Below, piece by piece: positions 6,576-11,233 of a stretch of DNA of 11,233 bases. The stretch is from the NCBI GenBank assembly GCA_946007485.1, contig CAMGAM010000032.1, positions 1 to 11,233 of the forward strand. Reading direction: 5' to 3'. Under the pieces are notes generated by a model. It did no database searches. It saw only the letters and a program-made list of their open reading frames with translations, and was not told where the DNA came from. Position 1 is the stretch's first letter; each line of letters opens with the position of its first letter. A program made the translations under genes and the position numbers. This stretch comes from an uncultured Mycoplasmatota bacterium. GTDB lineage: Bacteria; Bacillota_I; Bacilli_A; RF39; UBA660.

Positions 6576-7356
6576 TCTTCTTATATCCTTTCTTCTTATT
6601 AACTTTTTTACCTTTTATTCTAGTTGTATTATAAAATTCTATCCATTCTTCAACTAATTGTATATATTCTTCTAAAGATGTGATATTATTGTTATACAAA
6701 GTTTCCTTTTTAAGGAGAGAGTGCCAACTCTCAATTGGTGAATCATCTATTGGTGTACCTTTTCTCGCCATAGAAATAGTAATACCGTTAGATTCACAAA
6801 TTGCTTTGTATTCATATGATGTATATTGGAATCCTTGGTCACTATGCAAGATTAATCCATATACATCTTTTCTTTTGGATATTGCCTCATTTAAAGTATC
6901 TATAACAATTTTATTATCATTACGTTTCGATACTTTATATGCAACAACTTTTCTATCATATAAATCAATTATTGTTGATAAATATGCTTTAGTTCCTTTA
7001 AATATAAGATATGTTACATCAGTATCCCATACTTTATTTGGTGCATCGGTAGTAAAATTTCTATTTAATAAATTTGGTTTAACATTATCTTCAATTCTTT
7101 CATTTTTATTTTTCTTTTTTGCCTTTTTTACATATTCAGGCATTAAACTATATTTTTTCATTATTCTTAAAACCTTCTTTCCGTTCATTACAACCCCATA
7201 TTTGATTTTTAGGCCTTCCACAATTTTACGATAACCATATGTGCCTTTAGAATCATCAAATATTTCTTTAAGTATTAGATAATCATAATAATCAGGGTCT
7301 TCCTTATTTTTATATTTATAATAAGTTTTAGGACTTATTTCTAATACGGCACACAT
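6565..7356 (-). CDS. IS3-family transposase OrfB (DDE catalytic part)
   Basis: Catalytic portion of the transposase, 263 residues counted from ATG 7356. The N-terminal HTH_21-like part contains ISPKTYYKYK and GTYGYRKIVEGL. The integrase core (about 100-250) shows WDTDVTYL (D113), HSDQGFQYTS (D173) and the Glu of DDSPIESWHSLLKKE (E209), with exactly 35 residues between D173 and E209 (DD35E). It ends EWIEFYNTTRIKGKK and a basic tail. The frame is open upstream of the ATG through ISGLPQGTTREKVTFINLYRDNYKLYN to the slippery site, so the active enzyme is probably an OrfAB fusion of about 374 residues made by -1 frameshifting. No ribosome binding site is evident before ATG 7356, which supports this. 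All catalytic residues are intact. Confidence 0.95.
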   Translation of the reverse strand: MCAVLEISPKTYYKYKNKEDPDYYDYLILKEIFDDSKGTYGYRKIVEGLKIKYGVVMNGKKVLRIMKKYSLMPEYVKKAKKKNKNERIEDNVKPNLLNRNFTTDAPNKVWDTDVTYLIFKGTKAYLSTIIDLYDRKVVAYKVSKRNDNKIVIDTLNEAISKRKDVYGLILHSDQGFQYTSYEYKAICESNGITISMARKGTPIDDSPIESWHSLLKKETLYNNNITSLEEYIQLVEEWIEFYNTTRIKGKKVNKKKGYKKNDK

Positions 7357-7397
7357 ATTATATAACTTATAGTTATCTCTATATAGATTAATAAAAG

Positions 7398-7688
7398 TTA
7401 CTTTCTCTCTCGTTGTGCCTTGAGGAAGGCCTGATATTTTTTTAGTATTTCATATCTTTCTTTATAATCTTCTTTTGTTAAACTCTTTTCCTTAGGTCGA
7501 CCTTTTGGTAATGCTCTTGTAGTTCCAGTATTTTTATACTTTCTAACCATCGATTCAACTGTTTTCCAACTTATTTGATATTCTTTGGCAACTTGTTCAT
7601 AACTATACTTTCCGGATAAATATTTACTAACTATTTCTTCTCTTTCCTCATTAGTAAATTTTCTGAACTTTTGACCTTTTTTAGCCAT
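7398..7688 (-). CDS. IS3-family OrfA (DNA-binding, helix-turn-helix)
   Basis: A 96-residue basic protein giving the end-binding part of the transposase and, alone, often a repressor of transposition in this family. Residues about 10-50 (RKFTNEEREEIVSKYLSGKYSYEQVAKEYQISWKTVESMVRKYK) form the helix-turn-helix typical of IS150-type OrfA. The following GTTRALPKGRPKEKSLTKEDYKERYEILKK is linker plus the helical segment that normally oligomerises. ATG 7688 is preceded by a strong GGAGGTG (7703-7697), which is locked in a hairpin on longer transcripts. Twelve residues before its stop lies the A7 slippery site where ribosomes can pass into the orfB frame. Confidence 0.92.
   Translation of the reverse strand: MAKKGQKFRKFTNEEREEIVSKYLSGKYSYEQVAKEYQISWKTVESMVRKYKNTGTTRALPKGRPKEKSLTKEDYKERYEILKKYQAFLKAQRERK
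7417..7443 (-). promoter_or_regulatory. Programmed -1 frameshift signal between orfA and orfB
   Basis: On the - strand the orfA codons CTA-AAA-AAA-TAT contain the heptamer A-AAA-AAA (7443-7437). Six bases further on is a stem-loop GCCTT-CCTC-AAGGC (7430-7417). After a -1 slip the frame is open as ISGLPQGTTREKV... straight into orfB. Slippery heptamer, spacer and stem match the arrangement known for IS3-family elements. Confidence 0.85.
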
Positions 7689-7692
7689 AATA

Positions 7693-7721
7693 AATACACC
7701 TCCTTTCGGAGGTGTATTATA
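7693..7721 (-). promoter_or_regulatory. IS promoter merged with an RBS-sequestering hairpin
   Basis: On the - strand an extended -10, TGA-TATAAT (hexamer 7721-7716), overlaps the first arm of a perfect 11-bp stem (7718-7708 with 7703-7693, GAAA loop). The second arm contains the orfA ribosome binding site GGAGGTG. Transcripts starting about seven bases after the -10 (near 7709) lack most of the first arm and leave the RBS free. Transcripts entering from outside carry the full stem and hide it. I found no good -35. Confidence 0.7.
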
Positions 7722-7729
7722 TCACAACC

Positions 7730-7773
7730 ATTAACTCTTTTTTATTAATGTCTACTTTAAGGGGTTCGTTTCA
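7730..7773. repeat. Right-hand inverted repeat of the IS (its 5' end)
   Basis: Complement of the left repeat: ATTAACTC, six T, ATTAATGTCTAC (core 7738-7755), five variable bases, GGGGTTC (7761-7767), then GTTTCA as the tip. It lies just upstream of the orfA promoter. Confidence 0.8.
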
Positions 7774-7790
7774 GAATATCTATTCTTTTT
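7774..7790 (+). terminator. Possible terminator remnant cut by the IS
   Basis: GAATA-TC-TATTC (7774-7785) followed by five T. With the IS removed, the left flank AAAA (6248-6251) would extend it to a 9-bp stem, AAAAGAATA against TATTCTTTT. This suggests the IS entered the terminator of the decayed gene. The sequence is so AT-rich that chance is a real alternative. Confidence 0.3.
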
Positions 7791-7800
7791 ATATATAAAT

Positions 7801-8451
7801 TTAATTTTGAGTATTAATGGTAATTGTATATTTACTTTTACCAATATAATTATTATCTTTATCAAAATCATCTTCATCATAAGTAAACACGGTTAATGTT
7901 ATTGGTGAAGAGATGGAAGATGCTTTGTCAGCCATAAATAGTTTAATTGATGAGAAAATAGTTTCATCAGTTACTTCGTTAGGTAATATATGGGAGTACC
8001 AAGAACCATCTGGTTGATGAATATCATCATATAGATATATATATAAATATGGGGCAAAAATAAATTCACAATCAGGATCTAGAATTTGTTCATAGTAAGA
8101 TTGTCCATCAGCTTCAAATGAAATAATAAAACCGATTTTATAATTAGAGATATCTTCTTCATAAGTATTATAGTATTTATTCCAGTTATATTTGATATAA
8201 TTATTTTCTAAGATTTCTTGATTAGTATAATAGATATTAAAGACAGTTATATCTTTCATATTAGTAAGATTAGTTTGATACTCTTTGATTAAATATTCAT
8301 CTTCATATAAACCAACTGTTATAGGATTATCATCTTGATATGTAGAGACTGAGATATCCATTTTTTTATCTAAATTGATTGGAGTATTTTCTTTTTTAGT
8401 ACATCCAGTAATGATAATTGGAATAAGTAATAAAATAAATATTTTTTTCAA
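7801..8451 (-). CDS. Putative lipoprotein of unknown function
   Basis: A 216-residue exported protein. It has a lipoprotein signal peptide: MKK, a hydrophobic stretch IFILLLIPII and the lipobox IITGC with Cys17 as the predicted lipidation site, so it should sit on the outer face of the membrane. The mature part is acidic, rich in Tyr, Asp and Asn, and looks beta-rich (KMDISVSTYQDDNPITVGLYEDEYLIKEYQT, ITLTVFTYDEDDF, SKYTITINTQN). I recognise no domain. The start is TTG at 8451, chosen because AGGTGAT lies just upstream (8461-8455) and the signal peptide begins there. It follows lemA by 48 bases but has its own -10, so it may be both co-transcribed and separately expressed. A function with LemA at the envelope is only a guess. 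Confidence 0.8.
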   Translation of the reverse strand: MKKIFILLLIPIIITGCTKKENTPINLDKKMDISVSTYQDDNPITVGLYEDEYLIKEYQTNLTNMKDITVFNIYYTNQEILENNYIKYNWNKYYNTYEEDISNYKIGFIISFEADGQSYYEQILDPDCEFIFAPYLYIYLYDDIHQPDGSWYSHILPNEVTDETIFSSIKLFMADKASSISSPITLTVFTYDEDDFDKDNNYIGKSKYTITINTQN

Positions 8452-8454
8452 AAG

Positions 8455-8473
8455 ATCACCTAGATTAATTATA
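8455..8473 (-). promoter_or_regulatory. -10/RBS module of the lipoprotein gene, identical to that of lemA
   Basis: On the - strand TATAATTAATCTAGGTGAT combines a consensus -10 (8473-8468) with the ribosome binding site (AGGTGAT). The start site would fall almost on the RBS, giving a leader of only about 10-13 nt. No good -35 is seen. The same 19 bases occur before lemA. Confidence 0.5.
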
Positions 8474-8499
8474 ATATAAAATGTAGAAAAAAAGAAGAC

Positions 8500-9048
8500 C
8501 TATAATTTAAAATCTTCATAATCATCATCAGTGCGATCTTTTAAATCATAAAATGGTCTTTCTTTATATTTTTTGATTTCTGCTACAATATTAGTAGGAA
8601 ACTTTTTGATTGATTTGTTATATTCTGTAATATTAGCATTATAGTAATTTCTTAGAGTTACTAATTCTTCATCAATTAATTCTAATTGTTTAGCAGCTTT
8701 GTATATTTCATCATTTTCTCGTAATTTTTTATTAGCTTCATAAATAGATAAAAATTCATTATAAGATGATACTAAAGTACGATCTAAATCAAAATTACTG
8801 ATTTTTCTGGCTCTTAATTTAATAATGTCTTTGAAAGCATTTTCATCTAATTCAATAATATTTTTAATTAAGGAAACACATCTATTTAATAAATCAAATT
8901 TATCACGAAGATTATTATCAATTCTAGTTTCAGCTTCGTCGATTCTAATGATTGTTTCATTAATTTTGTTGTATAGATACATATAGTAGATAGCTCCTAG
9001 TATTAATATAGTTATAACTATAAATAAAACAATTAAAAATGTATTCAT
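8500..9048 (-). CDS. LemA-family membrane protein
   Basis: 182 residues with one N-terminal membrane helix (FLIVLFIVITILILGAIYYMYLY, about 4-26) followed by a long helical domain. The LemA pattern is clear: YNKINETIIRIDEAETRIDNNLRDKFDLLNRCVSLIKNIIELDENAF in place of the family's YN-x-L-V...A-x-x-x-I-D-x-x-L-x-x-R-x-D-L-I-P-N-L-V, then KLRARK, ELIDEELVTLRNYYNANITEYNKSIKKFPTNIVA near the end (the 'aR.yYN..V..YN..i..FP.n..A' signature). The usual Trp and Pro-Asn positions are replaced (NRCVSL), so this is a divergent member. The family is widespread and its biochemical role is poorly defined. It starts at ATG 9048 behind AGGTGAT and is followed after 48 bases by the lipoprotein gene. Confidence 0.88.
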   Translation of the reverse strand: MNTFLIVLFIVITILILGAIYYMYLYNKINETIIRIDEAETRIDNNLRDKFDLLNRCVSLIKNIIELDENAFKDIIKLRARKISNFDLDRTLVSSYNEFLSIYEANKKLRENDEIYKAAKQLELIDEELVTLRNYYNANITEYNKSIKKFPTNIVAEIKKYKERPFYDLKDRTDDDYEDFKL

Positions 9049-9053
9049 ATTTT

Positions 9054-9096
9054 ATCACCTAGATTAATTATAGCATGTATTATTTTATTAAGGCAA
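9054..9096 (-). promoter_or_regulatory. lemA promoter and RBS module
   Basis: -35 TTGCCT (9096-9091), 18-bp spacer, extended -10 TGC-TATAAT (hexamer 9072-9067), then TAATCTAGGTGAT carrying the ribosome binding site. The segment 9072-9054 is identical over 19 bases to the lipoprotein leader. The predicted leader is very short. The rest of the gap to gerQ (9097-9177) is AT-rich and shows nothing further, including no clear gerQ terminator. Confidence 0.6.
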
Positions 9097-9177
9097 GTAT
9101 TTATTAATTTATTCTTTATAAATGTTTGATGTGTAAATATATTAGATAGTGATATTTAATAGATAATTTTAGTTATA

Positions 9178-9564
9178 TTATTGATAAAATTGTTTATTAT
9201 AGTTAATAGGCTCTTCAAATGTAACAAAATCTAGATAAATAATTAAAATTAGGTACCATTCACCTGTTTGGGGATTGGATACGATAACATGGTCTTTTCC
9301 GGCTTGTTCAATAATACCATCAAAGACACGATCTTGCCATTCGATAGATCCAGGGACAGTGACATGTAATTTCGCTTTTTTGCCACGGTTTAATCTTAGT
9401 ATATTTTCAATATAAGATTGTTCATCTTGTATGCTGCCAAATTGATCTTGATAAGATGGAACAGACTGTTGATTAGGAACAGTGTTATTGCTTAGACCAG
9501 TGCCGGGAAATGTATTATTACTTACTCCGCTTGGAAATGCATTATTATAATAACTTCCATTCAT
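9178..9564 (-). CDS. gerQ: Spore coat protein GerQ (YwdL)
   Basis: 128-residue homologue of the Bacillus spore coat protein that places the cortex-lytic enzyme CwlJ and is needed for calcium-dipicolinate-triggered germination. Residues about 49-122 match the GerQ domain well: SYIENILRLNRGKKAKLHVTVPGSIEWQDRVFDGIIEQAGKDHVIVSNPQTGEWYLILIIYLDFVTFEEPINY, the same order as B. subtilis 'ESYIENILRMNRGK...EWQN..F.G..E.AGRDH.V.SDP.TGKWYL..MIYLDYV.F.E.INY'. The N-terminal 45 residues are low complexity (SGVSNNTFPGTGLSNNTVPNQQ) with an imperfect SNNT-P repeat. B. subtilis GerQ is cross-linked through N-terminal lysines, but here no Lys occurs before residue 60. The start follows AAAGGAT (9577-9571). It stands alone, divergent from pduL. 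It marks the host as a spore former or a recent descendant of one. Confidence 0.92.
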   Translation of the reverse strand: MNGSYYNNAFPSGVSNNTFPGTGLSNNTVPNQQSVPSYQDQFGSIQDEQSYIENILRLNRGKKAKLHVTVPGSIEWQDRVFDGIIEQAGKDHVIVSNPQTGEWYLILIIYLDFVTFEEPINYNKQFYQ

Positions 9565-9583
9565 ATAATCATCCTTTCTTTAT

Positions 9584-9611
9584 AATATATTAAATAGATA
9601 AATAAATATTC
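9584..9611 (-). promoter_or_regulatory. Sigma-E-like promoter candidate for gerQ
   Basis: On the - strand GAATATT (9611-9605) fits the sporulation sigma-E -35 consensus KMATATT exactly. After 13 bases comes AATATATT (9591-9584), six of eight matches to CATACAHT. The spacer is one base short and the region is very AT-rich, so this is only suggestive; mother-cell expression is what the family would predict. Confidence 0.3.
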
Positions 9612-9614
9612 CAA

Positions 9615-9643
9615 TTTACTTTGGTTTAGCTTTGTGATAAAAT
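9615..9643 (+). promoter_or_regulatory. pduL promoter
   Basis: TTTACT (9615-9620), 17-bp spacer, extended -10 TGA-TAAAAT (hexamer 9638-9643). Transcription would start near 9650 with a leader of about 15 nt that includes AGAAGATG before ATG 9666. It lies back to back with the gerQ control region. Confidence 0.5.
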
Positions 9644-9665
9644 GAAATAGAAAGAAGATGATAAA

Positions 9666-10214
9666 ATGAAGATAAGAGTAGGGGTATCTAATAGACATAT
9701 TCATTTGTGTAAAAAGGATGCAGATATGTTATTTGGAACTGACTATGAGTTTAAGAAAAGAAATGATTTATCACAAGTAGGTGAATATGCTTGCGAAGAA
9801 GTGGTTAAAGTTAGTACTTCAAAGGGAGAATTTCCTTATGTTAGAGTGCTTGGACCACTTAGAGATTATACTCAAGTAGAAATATCACAAGATGATGCCA
9901 TGGTTTTAGGAATAGATCCACCTATAAGAGATTCAGGAGATTTAGAAAATAGTGAGAGTGTTTGGATTTCGGGACCTAATGGCAAAATATATAAAGAGAA
10001 TTGTTGTATTAGAGCTAATAGACATATTCATTGTAATAAATTAGATAATATTGGACATAATAATAGAGATATAGTTAAAGTTAATGCTAATGGAAAGATA
10101 ATGGATGATGTTCATATTAAGATGGGAGATAATTTTAAATTAGAATTACATATAGATAAGAGTGATGCTTTACTATATGGACTTAATAATGGAGACTATA
10201 TCGAGATAGAATAA
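9666..10214 (+). CDS. pduL: PduL-type phosphate acyltransferase (phosphotransacylase)
   Basis: Converts acetyl- or propionyl-CoA plus phosphate into the acyl phosphate, which acetate kinase can use to make ATP. The 182 residues contain the two PduL beta-barrel repeats. Zinc-ligand histidines are visible in RHIHL (H11, H13), RHIHC (H120, H122) and LHID (H162); the active-site Arg motif is PPIRDSGD (R88). Other landmarks are LSQVGEYACEE and VRVLGPLRDYTQVEIS. There is no N-terminal microcompartment-targeting extension (it begins MKIRVGVSNRHIHL), and no shell genes are nearby, so it is probably a cytosolic substitute for Pta. It has its own promoter, diverges from gerQ, and is followed after 21 bases by the ABC-type membrane gene, probably in one transcript. 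Confidence 0.93.
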   Translation: MKIRVGVSNRHIHLCKKDADMLFGTDYEFKKRNDLSQVGEYACEEVVKVSTSKGEFPYVRVLGPLRDYTQVEISQDDAMVLGIDPPIRDSGDLENSESVWISGPNGKIYKENCCIRANRHIHCNKLDNIGHNNRDIVKVNANGKIMDDVHIKMGDNFKLELHIDKSDALLYGLNNGDYIEIE

Positions 10215-10235
10215 CTATTATTATAGGGTGATAAA

Positions 10236-11144
10236 ATGGATATAGTGACAATACTTAAAAGGACTAAGAAAGAACTAATTAGAAAGATTATTACTTCAGT
10301 TATTTTACAGGGATTGTTATTAGTAATACCAGTATATTGGACAAATAGTATTAATCATGCGACTAGTTTGGAATATAATATAGCTTTTAAGTTAGTTATT
10401 ATAACGCTTATTTTATCACTTTTATATTATTTATGGAGTTATTTTAATCAGAGGGCTTGGTACAATTATTACAATAAATTATATTTAGAATATACTAATT
10501 TAGTAACAGAAGCTAATGTTAATGATATAACTTTAGGAGAATATACGAATATTATAAATAATGATATTGATATTATTGGAACATTTATTGGAAATGCTGT
10601 AACAAGAGTGATTCAGATAATTGAATTTTTAATTATTTATATGTATTTTTTATCGATAGATTTTTATATTTTTTTAGTGACATTAATTATTTCTATATTT
10701 ATGTTAATTATAATTATTTATTTTGGATCGAAAATAGAGATAGAGAATAAGAATAGAAAAGATAATTTAGATTATAAGACAATTAATATTCATAATATAT
10801 ATTATATATTAAAAGGAAAGAAGAGAATTAAAGATAATAGTTTTATAAGTAGTACAATTAGATATTTAGAATCTAATGCTAAGTTTAATTTGTTTGTCAA
10901 TGGAATGATTTATTTAGTACTTGGGTTTTTAGAACTTTGTCGTTATGGAGTAATTATTTATGCAATATATTTAGTAAGTATGGGAAGAATGGAAATTGGA
11001 ACGGTTTTACTTATATATTCATATTATGGAAAGATAATTACTAATTTTGAGGTATTAGGAACAATTAATGCTGAGTATCAAAGTGTTAAAGTATCAATTA
11101 ATAGACTTAATAGAATTAAGAGTAATAAGGAAATTTATGAATAA
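10236..11144 (+). CDS. ABC exporter-type transmembrane domain protein lacking an ATPase domain
   Basis: 302-residue membrane protein with about six hydrophobic segments: 18-36, 50-70, 121-143, 144-164, 219-248 and 254-270. The layout fits the transmembrane half of a type I ABC exporter: the long helical insert between segments 2 and 3 (NNDIDIIGTFIGNAV resembling the 'nDi..i..f......' stretch), the LKGKKRIKDNSFISSTIRYLES coupling region between segments 4 and 5, and INAEYQSVKVSINRLNRI after segment 6, where family members read 'A..R.....'. The protein ends exactly there, and no Walker A, signature or Walker B sequence follows. A terminator comes two bases after the stop, so no second gene completes it locally. 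It begins with GGGTGATAAAATG 21 bases after pduL. It may borrow an ATPase in trans, be a non-transporting relic, or be truncated. Confidence 0.7.
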   Translation: MDIVTILKRTKKELIRKIITSVILQGLLLVIPVYWTNSINHATSLEYNIAFKLVIITLILSLLYYLWSYFNQRAWYNYYNKLYLEYTNLVTEANVNDITLGEYTNIINNDIDIIGTFIGNAVTRVIQIIEFLIIYMYFLSIDFYIFLVTLIISIFMLIIIIYFGSKIEIENKNRKDNLDYKTINIHNIYYILKGKKRIKDNSFISSTIRYLESNAKFNLFVNGMIYLVLGFLELCRYGVIIYAIYLVSMGRMEIGTVLLIYSYYGKIITNFEVLGTINAEYQSVKVSINRLNRIKSNKEIYE

Positions 11145-11145
11145 T

Positions 11146-11192
11146 AAAATAGATATTTAAAGTAGTGATGAGATAGTATCTATTTTCTTTTT
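11146..11192 (+). terminator. Terminator closing the pduL/ABC-domain transcript
   Basis: AAAATAGATA (11146-11155) pairs perfectly with TATCTATTTT (11177-11186), 10 bp, followed by CTTTTT (11187-11192). The loop is 21 nt. It starts two bases after the TAA stop. The rest of the window (11193-11233) is AT-rich with nothing recognisable. Confidence 0.65.
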
Positions 11193-11233
11193 ATATATAA
11201 TTATTTATTTAAAATAGATTATTTAGAATAATT

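Larger units (their letters stand above)
6252..7773 (-). mobile_element. IS3-family insertion sequence, IS150-type, complete
   Basis: About 1.52 kb, within the IS3-family range. It is bounded by imperfect inverted repeats that share GAACCCC and a GTAGACATTAAT-A(6) core, resembling the IS150 group's ...GACCCC..AAAGTTAGACA ends. Extending outward to the typical TG...CA tips gives TGATGTGAACCCC on the left and TGAAACGAACCCC (complement) on the right, which sets the limits used here. It encodes orfA and orfB on the - strand with a -1 frameshift signal, plus a third small ORF. I see no target-site duplication: the flanks are AAAA on the left and GAAT on the right. The transposase frames are intact, so the copy may be active. 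Confidence 0.85.

Noticed and set aside
6680..7234. A 184-codon open frame on the + strand across the transposase
   Set aside because: It is antisense to orfB, whose DD35E residues are intact; the translation has no recognisable pattern and no RBS context of note.
6240..7780. Target-site duplication flanking the IS
   Set aside because: Flanks were compared for several possible tips (TGATGT/TGAAAC, TGTGAAC, GAACCCC) and no 3-5 bp direct repeat was found.
1..11233. Genetic code 4 (TGA as Trp), suggested by the rarity of TGA stops
   Set aside because: Tryptophans in conserved positions (for example in PPDK and the transposase) are TGG, no intact gene needs TGA as sense, and GerQ argues for a spore-forming lineage. 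TAA/TAG preference fits low G+C alone.
1..11233. CRISPR arrays, tRNA or rRNA genes, riboswitches
   Set aside because: No regularly spaced repeats, no cloverleaf-like GC-rich segments and no recognisable aptamer core were found in the intergenic regions.

Overview
The window is about 28-30% G+C by eye and reads as chromosome from a low-GC, endospore-forming Bacillota. The best clues are a GerQ-type spore coat protein, a HrcA/CIRCE-type groESL promoter, strong Shine-Dalgarno sites, and stop codons that are almost all TAA or TAG. The gene set (pyruvate phosphate dikinase, PduL, GerQ, LemA) fits Bacilli/Erysipelotrichia-like or related gut anaerobes. The species cannot be named from the sequence.

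Positions 1-2133 hold the 3' four fifths of ppdK, closed by a strong terminator. Next come two separate small regulators: an XRE-type helix-turn-helix protein (2285-2629) with its own terminator, and a MarR-type protein (2755-3189) with a palindrome over its promoter. A heat-shock unit follows (3197-5627): a promoter overlapped by a CIRCE operator, groES, groEL and an hsp20 gene, all tightly spaced on the + strand. Behind it is a decayed membrane-protein gene (5659-6254) with a frameshift and an in-frame stop.

An IS150-type IS3-family element (about 6252-7773) lies directly against that pseudogene, transcribed on the - strand. It has long imperfect inverted repeats, orfA, orfB with a DD35E triad, and a frameshift signal made of a slippery A7 plus stem-loop. 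It also has a hairpin that buries the orfA ribosome binding site, and a third small ORF coupled to orfB. On its upstream side on the - strand sit gerQ, lemA and a lipoprotein gene (9564 down to 7801); lemA and the lipoprotein gene share an identical 19-bp -10/RBS module. Diverging from gerQ on the + strand are pduL and a membrane protein that is the transmembrane half of an ABC exporter with no ATPase domain, ended by a terminator.

Functionally, ppdK and pduL both belong to pyruvate/acetyl-phosphate energy metabolism but sit 7.5 kb apart and are not one operon. groES, groEL and hsp20 form one proteostasis unit. No defence system, CRISPR array, rRNA or tRNA was seen. The points most worth a second look are the control architecture and passenger ORF of the IS, the tailless GroEL, and the ATPase-less ABC protein.
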